Shown: positions 34,186 through 45,344 of the stretch, piece after piece | How the letters are laid out: each line of letters opens with the position of its first letter | How positions within the stretch are numbered: the stretch's first letter is position 1 | From: Aaosphaeria pasadenensis | Taxonomy: Eukaryota; Ascomycota; Dothideomycetes; Pleosporales | Direction of reading: 5' to 3' | DNA: 64,000 bases | NCBI GenBank assembly: GCA_022813625.1 | Contig: JAKLMB010000025.1 | Location: 186,001 to 250,000 of the forward strand | Program-made: the position numbers and the translations under genes | The notes under the pieces: generated by a model | Told to the model about the DNA's origin: nothing | The model's database searches: none | The model's input: the letters and a program-made list of their open reading frames with translations, nothing else

Positions 34186-34740
34186 ATGGTCGAACCGTCC
34201 CCACATACCTGGACGCTGCGTCTCAAATCCTACAAAACCACCGTCTACCTTCACGTCGACCCCCTCTCCACCTTCGCCTCCATCAAACAAGCACTCTTTG
34301 ATGCTCTCGCGGAAACATCGCTAGTCTCTACCACGGGCGAAACTATCACACTCCCCGACTCGCCGTCAGATATACAGCTCGGAAAGCCCGTGAATACACA
34401 CGATCCGAGAGCTGGATTCGTTCTGGGAGAATGGGAGTACCCAGATCAAGACTCAGACGAGGAAATGGATGGGAACAGCAAGGGAAAGGGGAAAGCGAAG
34501 GGGAGGGCGAAGAAGACAGCTAATGGTGCTGAGGATCTGGCATCGTCAAAGCACTGTCCCAAGGGCGCTGGTCTGAGGGAAAACGCTGTGTTGGCTTTCA
34601 GGTGGAGAGGCGATGGAACTGGCTGGGAGGATGAGGAGGACGAGGCGAGTATGTGGGGTGTTAAGATCCCGAGCTTTGAGGATGGGTATGGGGTCGAGAA
34701 TGAAGGGGATGTCGGGGGAAGACCGCAGTTTGAAGGCTGA
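34186..34740 (+). CDS. Conserved-looking acidic protein of unknown function
   Basis: Single exon, 184 residues. Residues ~8-45 (TWTLRLKSYKTTVYLHVDPLSTFASIKQALFDAL) read like a beta-grasp/ubiquitin-like start: two strands, then a helix. The middle is a low-complexity acidic/basic linker (DQDSDEEMDGNSKGKGKAKGR). The last third (LRENAVLAFRWRG, GWEDEEDEASMWGVKIPSFED) is acidic and aromatic. This ubiquitin-like fold plus acidic tail recurs in fungal proteins of unknown role. I do not know the function and suggest a nuclear or cytosolic place only from the Lys-rich linker. The stop is 162 bp from the convergent DUF3176 gene's end. Confidence 0.65.
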   Translation: MVEPSPHTWTLRLKSYKTTVYLHVDPLSTFASIKQALFDALAETSLVSTTGETITLPDSPSDIQLGKPVNTHDPRAGFVLGEWEYPDQDSDEEMDGNSKGKGKAKGRAKKTANGAEDLASSKHCPKGAGLRENAVLAFRWRGDGTGWEDEEDEASMWGVKIPSFEDGYGVENEGDVGGRPQFEG

Positions 34741-34902
34741 TTTCCTTGTATTAAAAAAAGGCTAGAAGGGTTGTAATGATAATAATGAACTATCAAAACA
34801 GTGTAGACCATGAATCATCGTCGAATAGCCACCTTGGCTTTGGTGTAGCGCGCGGAGTATCGACCAGAGAACTAGACAAAGTTTCCTTAGCGATTATAAA
34901 AC

Positions 34903-37121
34903 TTACTCGGCCTTCAGGATCATCAAGTCTCCTTCTGTATTTCTCCCGAAAGTTGCCCGGTATGTCACGGCTAGCTTCAACAAGTCGCCATCAGTCTCCT
35001 TTTGTCTCAATCCAATTCCCCCTTGAATCTTTCTCCACTCGTCTGCATTCCAGCCGTCTAAACCGTGTGCCAACAGGGCTATGTTCGAATTCTTGAATAA
35101 ATATGGCTTCTTAGTCGACTTCCATGCAGTCAATACTAGGAATACCGCCGACAATAGTACCAGCAGCAGTGGCATGATGAACCATTCCCACCGAACTTGG
35201 TAGCGCGTCTCATTCCCCATTGCCCGCCCAGTGACGTTAAAATGATTCGGAGCCGCAGTATTCTGTAACATATTCGTCATGGCACCGGCCATTCGTTCGA
35301 AAAAATTTGACCATTTTTGCTGCTGAAATACAGCACCGTAGTCCGGTAGATCCTCTGTCAATAGCTTGGTAGCCTTTCGTCGCTGTGCGTTGAGCACGCG
35401 TACTGCTTCGCTGTAATTTAATTCAAAATTTGGCCAGTCGTAATATGTTCCGGAAGTCGAGACGACGTCGAGGATGATTGTATCGTTGTGGTTGTGGTTG
35501 TGGTTGTCGTCGTCCCGATGTATCGTGAGTTCGGCGTCAATGATTTGCTCAACTTCCAGCTTTCCGTTGATGATCCGTGGTTTCATATACCGTTTTGCGC
35601 ACATTGATAGCGTGCAGTGGGAGACTTTTGCCTGAAAGTCTTTGATTGTCCTATAATCTTGCATTGCAGCCTGCTGAGCCCAAGGCTGCAAGCAAAACAT
35701 TTCTGTGAATATTGGGAAGTCGACTTTTCCCGAAGATTTAGGCACACAGCAAGAGACATCGTTGAAATCAACACCACGATCGAGCCCTGACGAAGATCCG
35801 CCATTCTGTGTAGGCGATATGGCGCTGCATTGAAGGGGTAAAACATCATTACTGTTTGCGATCACTTCCATACTAGTGCCAGCGAGCGTGATATTGCAAA
35901 GTCCAGAATATCGGGCGTTATGGGAATCGGGTAAGTGGGTGATGATATCTTTCACTTCAGTGAATGATAGATTTGTCTGTATCGACGGTTTGAGCGCATT
36001 CTCATTGAATGATAAATTTGTCTGTATCGACGGGTTGCGCGCATTTTCATCCCATATCCGCAGGGTGTAGTTACAAGCCTTTGTTTCGGAATTGGATCCC
36101 CATTCCTCGGTGTTGCAATCACTGCACACGGCTAGCGACTCGTATGTGTCGAAAGAGCACTCGCTGGTCGAGCAATCATATGTGTTTGGTAGGCCGTCTC
36201 GCCCCTCACGGATGTTAGTTTGCATATTAAACAGGAAGCTCGTGTTCACTGTATGCCCCAGTCAGCTGTGATGATTGAACTGTGCACTCATACAGGGAGA
36301 ACTTGGATCTACCTACACTGCTCATCACCCGATATGCCAGTTCCAAACTCATCTCTCAACGCAAGTAAACTTGAAATGTTTGCTGTTGCGCCCTGAATCA
36401 TCTCGTAGGACGTTGAGACATTTATGACCTGCTGGGCGAAAGGCTCAAAGGTGAGGAAGGCTACGGTAAGAAAGGCTCCCAAGCATGGAAGAAGTGCCCG
36501 CTCTTTTGCTAAATGTCTTAGCATCATCAGTGAGCCCCATGGGCCTCTACTTGCTTCGTCAAACACATCCAAATGCTGGACATAACGAGCCGTGGAACTG
36601 TCGAAGTGGATCCATTTGAGTTGGCCAAGTCCTGAGGTTATGGGCACAAGCATGGCTGATTTCGCGACGGTGGAGAATACGGATACCAGAGCATTAGGCT
36701 GTATGGGAAGCTTCCAGTCCTCAATAGGTTTGTTGTTTACCCCGAGTAGAACCGCTACTGCCAACGCAATAGATATCATGCCTGTTGCCATGCTAGCGCT
36801 CTCCCAGCCCCAGTAGGACGGATGGAAAAGCTCTGAGAACAATCCACTACTCAGAGATAGCCTTTTGAATTCTGTGAAGATTTCCGAACAAGATATCCTC
36901 GAGATTTTGTCGGCCGTTGCGAGAGGCCGAAGAGTGTTAGAGACGGCAGGGTCGGTAGATAGATGGAATTGGAACTGGAATTCGCCAGAAGAACTAGAAA
37001 TGAATGGACAGAGGACTGGAATGTTTTGTTGAAGCTCCATGTGTGAAGCCATCTTCGCTTCTTGGAAGGATTCGCGTTGATTCTCCTCTGCCTCTCCTCG
37101 ATTTACTGTATTAAATAACAT
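34903..37121 (-). CDS. DUF3176 multi-pass membrane protein with glycosylated ectodomain
   Basis: Two exons (37121-36317, 36248-34903) encode up to 716 residues. The true start could be Met24 or Met28 rather than the first. The DUF3176 core is clear: YWGWESASMATGMISIALAV (TM), then LPIQPNALVSVFSTVAKSAM, GLGQLKWIHFD, DEASRGPWGSLMML, and LPCLGAFLTVAFLTFEPFAQQ (TM). A ~380-residue ectodomain follows, with many NXS/T sites and Cys pairs (CSTSECSFDTYESLAVCSDCN). A final TM segment is WEWFIMPLLLVLLSAVFLVL, ending in a short cytosolic tail. Function of the family is unknown. Within the ectodomain a 15-residue block is duplicated in tandem (about 35955-36045), the two copies sharing PSIQTNLSF. The next minus-strand gene starts beyond the MITE. 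Confidence 0.9.
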
Positions 37122-37412
37122 TATGATTATGCTGGACCTATTTCGACATTTGAAGGATACACTTTAAACGTAGAAAAGGAGCACTTTATAATTGATAGCC
37201 AGATCTGCAAGTGGGGCCAAATCTTACAGTTCATTTCATCTCTGTTGATTACCTACCTAGGTAAGGGACTTAATTAGTGTAGCTGAAGGTGTCCCTTAAT
37301 TTCGCCTTGTGTGTACCGCGTGATGTGGTTTATTTCCGCCTTGGGAGGTTTGCCTTTTTTTGAGGTGTCTCCTAATTGCGCATAGAGGCTTACTGCGATC
37401 TACAAGAACCTA
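37122..37412. other. Upstream region of the DUF3176 gene
   Basis: AT-rich. It contains the palindromic motif TACCTACCTAGGTAAGG (about 37252-37266) and a weak 7-bp inverted pair AAGGGAC/GTCCCTT (37262, 37290). No gene. Confidence 0.4.
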
Positions 37413-37594
37413 CAGAGGGTTAGCACGTCGGGCTGGCCCTATGCTAGTATTTTATGCCTACAACAGTGTCTTAGCAAGGTTTATTGCAAGCAGTTGAGAT
37501 TGTTTACTGGCTACAAAATATTCTTCAGTAGACACTTTAGGTATAGAAGATACATGAAGTTAGCAGGTGGCCAGCCCGACGTGCCAACCCTCTG
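37413..37594. mobile_element. MITE of Tc1/mariner type, TA-flanked
   Basis: A 182-bp element with terminal inverted repeats starting CAGAGGGTTRGCACGTCGGG. The 26-bp arms match with a single difference: A in the left arm at 37422 and G in the complement of the right. Both ends are bounded by TA (37411-37412 and 37595-37596), the target duplication made by Tc1/mariner transposases. The interior is AT-rich and encodes nothing, so it must have been moved by a transposase supplied elsewhere. The near-perfect arms indicate a recent insertion. It sits about 290 bp upstream of the DUF3176 start codon. Confidence 0.85.
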
Positions 37595-37858
37595 TACTTT
37601 CAAGTTACGGCTGAGGACACTTATCTTGGACCAATGAGTGCACATTGTCATCATGCAGGTACGCGAATCTACCCTGCACTGCAATGAAACAACAGACAAT
37701 AATAGAATGTGATCTAGTCGACCACATGTACAAACGAATGTACGAATCTCGCGGACGAAAGGTTCCAACAGTCCAAGACGTACCTCGATATCAAACTTGA
37801 CGCATAGATGCGTTTCTCATTTTACCTACAGCACCCTCTTCGCAAGAAACATGCCACT

Positions 37859-38999
37859 TCATAGCTTACTCTGACCAGCACCCTCCGTATCCGCAATCCT
37901 AAAGACATACTTCGTCGCACTCGCCTTTCCATCCCTCAAGTTCTCCAACGCGCCCTGCAGCCCCGCCAACCCCCCAGACACAACCTCGAAAGGATGCGGA
38001 GTGAACCAACCCTCCGCAAGCCCCCTCGCCAAGTACCGGAACCAGACGTACGCGAAGTCCTTCGCGTCAGAGTGCGTAGACCCAACGCTCGTGATGGTCT
38101 GCTCGACGCCCTCGGGAATGCCTTCGTAGTTCTTGCCGGGGAGGACGAAAGTGATTTTCCCGCCCTTCTCCTCGAGCACCTTGACGATGTTGCCGTAGCT
38201 GCCGTGCTCGGAGACGGCGTCGAAGGCGTACCAGAGCTTTTGGCCGTTGAGCGCGGAGCGGATGTCGGATACGATCTTGGAGTCGTCCTGGCGGTAGTCG
38301 ATGACGGTGTCGCCTTTTGAGCGGTCGATGAGCTTCTCTACGTAGGGAATTCCGCGCCCAGCGACGGCGATGATGGGGTGGATGCCGGCGTGCTTTGCGA
38401 GCTTGATTGCGTAGGCTCCGACGGCTGATGCGCCGCCGTAGACGACAAGAGGTCCAGTGTCGGCGCTCTTGGGCACCCAGGGCTGGGGCAGCTTGAGCCG
38501 GAGGAAGAGGCCGATTGCTGCTGTCATGGCTGCTAGGGGAAGTGTTGCCGCTTCTGTTCCAATGAGTCAATTGGTCATCTCTTGAAGATGTGTACCAAAA
38601 CAAGGCAACTAACCTTCGAACGACACATTGTTCGGAAGGAGAAATGTGCTATGACTCCACCCAAGAGCATACTCCGCATAAGAACCACCCTTCGTCCTCA
38701 TCTCATGGAAACTCGCAACTCGATCCCCCTTCTTAAAGTCCCAGACATTCTTTCCAACCGAATGGACAATTCCCGCGATGTCGTCACCACCATTGTTGGA
38801 ATCGCCGAGCCATTGCGGAACTTTCCTACACAAACATCAATGTCCTGCCCAGAGATTTTTAAACTTTCGCGCCTTACCAATCTTTCGGGTTCGATCCAGA
38901 CACCACGACCTGGATGAGCACCTGGTCGTCCTCAGGTTCCGGGATGGGCGAGTCCACAATCTTGACGACGGGGCCTTTTGACACGAGCGCTTCCTTCAT
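37859..38999 (-). CDS. Zinc-type alcohol dehydrogenase-like (MDR) oxidoreductase, quinone reductase/enoyl reductase type
   Basis: Three exons (38999-38878, 38825-38614, 38553-37859) encode 342 residues, normal for the medium-chain dehydrogenase/reductase superfamily. The N-terminal GroES-like domain has SGSNPKDWK and GGDDIAGIVHSVGKNVWDFKKGDRVASF. The Rossmann part has VVYGGASAVGAYAIKLAKHAG as the NADPH-binding loop. No structural zinc Cys cluster is present, which fits the quinone-oxidoreductase/trans-enoyl-reductase subgroup. It reduces an activated C=C or quinone with NADPH; the substrate cannot be told. No polyketide synthase lies nearby, so I do not propose a biosynthetic cluster. Confidence 0.9.
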
Positions 39000-40466
39000 T
39001 TTGGCGACCTTAACTTGTACACACGATATAATATATATCTATACCAAATCAGGAAATCGAACAAAGATTATCAATTCAACTTCTTCGACAACAGACTCTA
39101 CAAATAAACAAGTAAAATTGATCCTGGTGAGGCGCGACGCGCTCTCTAGCGGCGGGGGTTACCATTTATACCTCCCTCAACGTCCATCCTTAACTCCAGC
39201 ACCTTAGTGGCGATTGGAATCATGACGTTGATTGCGTGATATCGGCCGGGGGAGGGGCTCCAAAAGTCGCAATAGTGGGGTTGCTATCTACCTGTCTCTC
39301 TGACCTCTCGCATCTCGACCATCAATTAGTAATGGCATTTTTACCAGATCAATGGTAATCCTTTTCCTCGCGACTCGAAACAAGCATGTTGGCGGTTTCG
39401 AGCTATGGAGAGGGGCAGTAGCTACGTAGTGACGTTGCCGAACTTAGCCGGCTCCATTTGGTCGACGACGCCCGCCAGCAAATCGTTCCCTTTTGACAAC
39501 GAAGTGTGAAAGTTGCACTTTCGAATTATTTTTTGTCAGCTTGTGCAAATATGTAACTAATCAATTGAGTCTTTGACTTTTTTACTTTGGCAGTCGTGGT
39601 GATGAAATCTATTCTTTCGAGTCAAGCTGGTGGCATCTCATCCTGCAAGATCGAAGGAGAAGTTCACAAGATGCATCATCGTAATTGTGTTTGCAAAATT
39701 GAGCACTTTGATTTCGATCCTTCCAACAGACTTCAAAGTATGATTCCATGTGTCCTGTCCTATCGTTGATATTTCCAAATGCAGCACTGTACCTCGGACA
39801 TGCCACAACATCATGTCAAGATCGATCTACAACGTCTGAGTAGCGGATGCTAGTCAGTTAGTGTCAGATCGATCGAGTGCATGACACGTGCGACAGATCA
39901 GACCCCATACAACACGCATTGAAATACTAAGGCTCTCATGGACGACCCCAGACGACAATGCCATTCACGAGATCAATCATCAAAAGAAAAATAAATGGGT
40001 AGTCGTAAAGAGTAAATATATATGCAATTGGATATCGAGAACACTTTGTATCCTGGACACCTCTTTCTTACGAGATAGACAGAGGAAACGCACCACAACG
40101 ATGCCCTCTTTCCACCTGGCACCACAAGGTATAGAAACACTTGAACGCCCATAGACCGTGAGTCCTATAATGAAAAGGAAAAAAAAGGACACCAAAAAAC
40201 ACCGAACCTAACCTCCGGCCATGCTAAAGTAGGGTTTTCTTCCAAGATTTATGGGCGAACAATAGGAAAATTCAGACATCCAATCATCAAAAACGCCAGT
40301 CACTCGCTTACACTCTGCCCTTTGAAACGAGACTGCAAAAACACCTGGTATAATCAAATGGAGTATTAGGAAGAAGCGAAATCCACAGTCATACCAGCAG
40401 ATCACAACAATCGACCCGCGGTGCTGTCCTGCCTTATTACCGACGGTTACTTTTAGGAGAGACAGC
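39000..40466. other. Intergenic region before the kinesin 3' end
   Basis: About 1.5 kb. Contains the oxidoreductase promoter side and the 3' region of the kinesin. Short ATG frames of 60-97 codons are scattered on both strands, but none has any supporting feature. Confidence 0.45.
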
Positions 40467-43400
40467 TCAGCGCCAGACGCTCTTGGGACCACCTGCGAGA
40501 CTTCCGCGAGAACCACTAGTCAAACGTACGGGCTCTCTCTTGAGGGCTGAGCTGTCTCGTTGGCGGTCTTCGCCAGCCATGGTCATGGTGGTTCGTCGAG
40601 CGGCACCCTTGACGATAGGAGCAGTGCGAGGGCTCAGAACGCTATTCTGCCAGCCCTCACCTTCTCGCTTTCCCATACGCCGCGCTGCTCCAGCGGAGAG
40701 CATCGAGTTCTCGTTGGGTGGACTGCACGATGTAGCAGCGGTGGGGCTTCGACGTCGGTGGGCACGACTGGCATTGGCAGAAATGCTACCATTTGTCGAT
40801 GAGCGTCGCCGCATAGCGCTCCCAATCTTGCGAGCATCAGAGCTGGTCCATTTCTCTTCATCAGATCCGGATGCACCGCTCTCCATCGGCGTGCTGTCCG
40901 AAGAGGCTGTCATAGTCTCTGTATTGCCAAGAGAAGATAGACGGATGGTATTTGTGCCACTCTCGCGCAACGGCGACAAAGGAGAGCGCTCCGAGTCGGA
41001 AGAAAACGTTGTCATGGTAGGAGGTGGTGGTGATCCATCCGACTTCTTTAAGAGAAAGCCAGCTTGGAAACGGCTGGGACGGGCTTTGAGCTCTAAGGAA
41101 GCTTGCGGAGGGCTGGGAACCGGAGAGGAACCTTGTTGTTCGGGAACGCTCATGACACTGGGAAGGGTAGGTGGCGGTAAGTCCATTGACGAACTCGTTG
41201 GTGTCGCCTCGAACTGCTCGGGGGTCTTTTGAAACTCGGCCAAGGTTCCATCCTCGGTGTCGTCCCTCCAGCGCACGGCACGCTTGACCTTGGAAGGTGA
41301 CTTCTTCTTGGGCGTGAATTGAACACCCTTCTTCGGCCCGGCCACTTTTCTGCGGCGTGGCGAACCCTTCATAGGTGACGCTGTGAGGTGCGGTGCTTCC
41401 ATCACGGTGGACAATGCTGGCATCGCGATTGGTTTCATTGGCGAGGGATCCTTGATCTGAACGGGCTTTCTCCGCTTGGGCGTTCCTTTGTTGCTCGGGG
41501 CAAAGTATTCTGTCACTGGAAGGTTGCGGTCCGGTCGAATTGCTTGCGCCGAAGCGTTGGTGCAGGAATTCATGATCTTGGCGAGGATCTTCCTGGCAGC
41601 CTGGATAGCATCCGCTTCTTCCATCATCGTGATCTGGTTGAGAATGGCGACTGTTTCCAGATGAGCTTGCAAAAGCACCTGCACAATAGTTGCGTCGCCA
41701 CCCTTGTCTTGGTCGAGCATGGCCATGTATGCTTCCCTGTCCGCAATCGACTTTAACAGTTCATACTCACGCGTGAGATTTGCGGCATCATGGCTATCGG
41801 TAGAACCGTCGACCTCGGTGAGTTGTCTCAGACCAATTTGGAGGGCAGTATCGAGACCGCTAGTCCAGTAGGTCCTCTCAATCTTGCGGTGGCAGTGCTG
41901 CCTGGTCTGCTCGAGCTCAACTGAAACTCCTACCGCTTCCTTCCGCATAGCACTGAGAGCCTCTGGCGCATCCTCCCCTTCGCGATTTTCACAGACGGTA
42001 TCAAATGCAGCGATCCAGGATTGTATCAGGGCAACACGCTTTTCTGCCTGCTTCAAGGTCTTCATTGTCATCAGACGGGCCCGGCGCTCCTCCGCCGAGT
42101 CATCATACGCCTGACGCAACCGAAGAATGGCTTCTCGGAGGACGACTTCCTTCTTTTCAGTCTGCTTTTGGAACTTGATAAACGCGCTAGCATCGTTGTC
42201 CTTCTGCTTCTTCATCAATTCATCGATCAGCTGCCTCTGCTCGTCAATCTTCTTCAGGTAATCCTTCACGTGGCGGTTCACATTGAAGACGTTCTTCGTG
42301 ACCTTGGTCTGGATGTTCTTCGCACGATTAGCATAGCGGAGTGTGTTTTGCGTCTCGTCGAAATGCGCGCTCGAAGGACTGACGCAGACGATCATGACAG
42401 TACGACAATTGCCGCCCAAGGAGAACTTGAGCAGACGGGTGAGCTTCGAGTTTCGATACGGGATATGGTTCCGAGTTCGTGGATCGCAGAGGGCGTTGAT
42501 ACAGCTACCGAGTGCGAGCAATGATTTGTTGATGTTTGCACCTTCCAACAGGCGTGCTCCTCGATTCTTCGTTACACTTGCTCGCTCACTTCCTGCAAGA
42601 TCAATGATGCTGAGAGTTGCCATTGTATGAGGTTCGTTCACGGGTGCGTTGCGATCTTTAGAAGAAATGTTGATTTGAAGGACGGCGTGGGATCGGGAGG
42701 ATGTTGCATTGGCTTCGGTTGGAGACATTGTGCGGTACTCGTTGCCCCGCACGATCATGTCCATGACCTCTTGCACCTGTGGAGTTTAGTAACGAAATAA
42801 GAAAGCAAGTCGTTCCACTTACGTTTTGTGGCCGATGGCTGGAGAGCCCCGCCACCGAGACAGATTGGTTTGCATCCTCCCGTAGCATGAGCGCTGTCTT
42901 GCTTCCACCCTCGACGAGTAGATCACGAATTGTCTCATTGTAGATCTCCAGGTAAGAGAGCGTGACTTCTGTAACCTTTTCCTCTTGGACGTCCTGTATC
43001 TTCTCGAAGAGTTCCTGCATCGTTAGGAAGATGATGCCAGGCTGTTGTGCCGTACCCCTGATCACTCATTAGCTTGTGCTCCCCGCAACAAAGCCCCGTA
43101 ATGGCAACCTACGTGATAGTATGAGTCTTTCCGCATCCCGTAGCTCCGTACGCGAAGACGGTGGCATTGTATCCCTCCAGAACACTATCCAAGAGCCCCT
43201 TTGTTGTCGAGTCATATATATCGCCCTGGGATGTGCTTTGGTCGAAAACATGATCGAATGCGAATGTTTGATCTTTGACGCGTTTGCCCTGAGGCAGGAC
43301 CGAACGTGAGAATCGCTGGACGGGGTTGTCCTCTGGTGGATCAAAAACACTAGCACGATGTCAGTTTCAGGGTCAACTTGTTGTGGAAACGGAGTGAGCC

Positions 43401-43601
43401 ATACAGGCACTTGTCGTCTATCACCTTGATGACGGAACGCAATCCCTTCGAGGTCAACTTCGGTGTCGGTGCAGCTGCGAGTGATCCATCTCCTAGGAAC
43501 AGTGTTTGGTCGTCGCATTTTGCTAGTTGCGCCGCCTCGCGGATTGTGAATGGGCGAACACGGACGATGACAGAGATGGAAGACGCGCCATCGGCTCCCA
43601 T
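40467..43601 (-). CDS. Kinesin-8 motor protein (Kip3/KipB/Klp5-6 family)
   Basis: Four exons (43601-43405, 43349-43113, 43057-42823, 42776-40467) give 992 residues. The N-terminal motor (about 1-400) shows VIVRVRPF, the P-loop FAYGATGCGKTHTIT at 131-145, switch I in NATSSRSHAVLQI, switch II LSIIDLAGSERAS, and GANINKSLLALGSCINAL. The HIPYRNSKLTRLLKFSLGGNC stretch and the neck NTLRYANRAKNIQTKV followed by VNRHVKDYLKKIDEQRQLIDEL are typical of kinesin-8. This family walks to microtubule plus ends and limits their length, affecting spindle and nuclear positioning. The C-terminal ~450 residues are disordered and basic, with many SP sites that may be CDK targets. The second exon was rebuilt from a frame that reads differently when unspliced. 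Confidence 0.95.
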
Positions 43602-44479
43602 GATGGGGGATATTACAGCAGAATAATAATCAGAGAATGAAGGTCCAGGTCCTGGAAGGGCTCTGCGTGCTGCTGGTGTGGTTAGTAGAAGTTGCTGTGG
43701 TTGATGTTCGTTCTCGCTCCTGCGCAACTGTCGTAATAGCCAAGTTCGAGTTCCGACAATCTCGGGATGTTCCTTAACATAAAGCGCCGTTGTCCAGGCA
43801 ACGCCGCCATGACACGTGACGGCTCCACCCGCCAGCTCACACTTCACGCGACCCCTGGCTTTATTCGATCTAAAACACGAAAATACATAAACAATGGACT
43901 GGACTGATGTTACAGCGGGTTGTCCCGTAGAGACAGCCGCCGCTAGTGAATGTGTTCGACTGGCCAGCATTCAGTTTCATACAATGCCTTCGATAGCTCT
44001 TTAGTAGGCTACCTAGGTAATCAATGTATTGTATTTCGTAAGAATTACTTGCAGCCAAAGGCGTTGTGATGCGCAATGGTATGAGTCGATGTTTCATATC
44101 CGATCTTTTGGACTAATCACGTCCGAACATCGCAAAAAGTCCCCCAGCATGCATTGTAAGAGTTGATCATGACAAACTTGCCTAGTCGTAAAAATGAGTA
44201 GTAAATAATTTTAGTCACAGGAGCAGGTCACAATGCAAAGCACCGCAGCAATTTTCCAAAGCACATTTATTTTCGTCAAAACTAGCAGGATAATTTGGGG
44301 GCCCCCTGAAGCAAAGAACAAAAAGAAATGTAGGCATAGAGGCCATGACGAGCTCATGCCTCCGGGCACTTCCTCCAGACCAGGTCGTCAACATTGAAGG
44401 CGTCCCATTTGCGGACAGAGATGAAGCTGGCCCTATGGTAATCCCGCTCCCTGGTCAAGACCCATCAGCGTTCACTTAC
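43602..44479. other. Intergenic region upstream of the kinesin
   Basis: 878 bp. The CTACCTAGGTA palindrome occurs at about 44010. No supported gene. The frame at 44345-44569 is the antisense shadow of the DUF4360 gene. Confidence 0.45.
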
Positions 44480-45203
44480 TTATTTGTTGCACTTCTGCCA
44501 TTGTACGTACACCACTTGGGCGAACTTGAGGTCCGTGGAGTCGGTGGTGAGCAGACCAGTTGCGCTTGAGCTGGAGGACTGGAGGCGGACTTGAGAGTTG
44601 ATGTTCAAGGCACCGGAAGCTCCGCAAGGAGACCAGACGATGGAGGTGCTGTCGGCCTCGTCGTGCTTGAGGTAGTCGCCAGTCAAGGGGCCGACGAAGT
44701 TGTATTCCGTGCTGGACTGTGACGAGTTAGAAAGGTCCGCATGTGATTACGATGCAGAACGTACCTGAGCAGTCTGGCCAGAGAAGTAGTAGGTCGACTT
44801 GAGCGTACCGCTGACACCCTTCTGCAGAGAGGCGTAACCGCGGTAATCGGCGCTGAGGATGGAGTACTGGAAGCCACCGGGGTACTGGATGTCGACGTTG
44901 AGCTGGCAGTTCTTGCGCTGCTCGGTGACGGCAACACCGGGGCCGATGGAGGCAATGTACGAGTCGAAGATGAGGGTGACGGTGGTCCTGTCAGCAGAGA
45001 TCTGGCTGCTCATGGTTCCCTGGGGGCATCCAGTTCCACCATAGGTGACACCACGGATGGTGACCTAGTTCGTTAGCAAGCTGCTGAGATGTATCGGAGT
45101 AGGAACATACCTGGCCTGCGGGTGGTGCATCACCAAACTCAATACCGGGAAGGTTGGCCGGGGCGGCGGCAACAAAAGGAACGAGAGCAAGGAGCCACTT
45201 CAT
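44480..45203 (-). CDS. Secreted DUF4360 protein
   Basis: Three exons (45203-45111, 45064-44765, 44716-44480) encode 209 residues. MKWLLALVPFVAAAPA is a signal peptide, so the product is secreted. The mature part matches DUF4360: VTIRGVTYGGTGCPQGTMS, then TLIFDSYIASIGPG, RKNCQLNVDIQYPGGFQYS, the YRGYASLQKGVSGTLKSTYYF strands, WSPCGASGALNINSQVRL and the terminal VYVQWQKC. Four conserved Cys (GGTGC, KNC, SPC, QKC) could form two disulfides. The family is a beta-sandwich of unknown function common in plant-associated ascomycetes; an effector or wall role is inference only. A TATA box lies about 130 bp upstream. Confidence 0.9.
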
Positions 45204-45334
45204 TTTGATATGATTTGGATTGGAGCTTGGGATGCTGGTAGTGGAAGATGATGCAAAGTGCTGATCTGTTGATGTAGTACAAGAGACTGTGAATGGCAAC
45301 TTGGTGAAGATCATTTGGGAGGACTTTGATGGAC

Positions 45335-45344
45335 ATTATATACC
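45335..45344 (-). promoter_or_regulatory. TATA box of the DUF4360 gene
   Basis: GGTATATAATG on the minus strand, about 130-140 bp before the start codon at 45203. It is the best TATA match in the upstream region, fitting a strongly regulated secreted-protein gene. Confidence 0.5.

Noticed and set aside
38874..38900. GGGTTCGATCC, a possible tRNA T-arm
   Set aside because: It is the complement of the conserved SGSNPKDW coding stretch in the oxidoreductase gene; no tRNA fold surrounds it.
40483..41232. 249-codon plus-strand frame over the kinesin tail
   Set aside because: Antisense shadow of the disordered kinesin-8 C-terminus; the kinesin frame is supported by a full motor domain upstream.
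37859..43601. Possible secondary-metabolite cluster around the MDR reductase
   Set aside because: No polyketide synthase, NRPS, terpene cyclase, P450 or cluster regulator is adjacent; neighbours are a kinesin and a DUF3176 protein.
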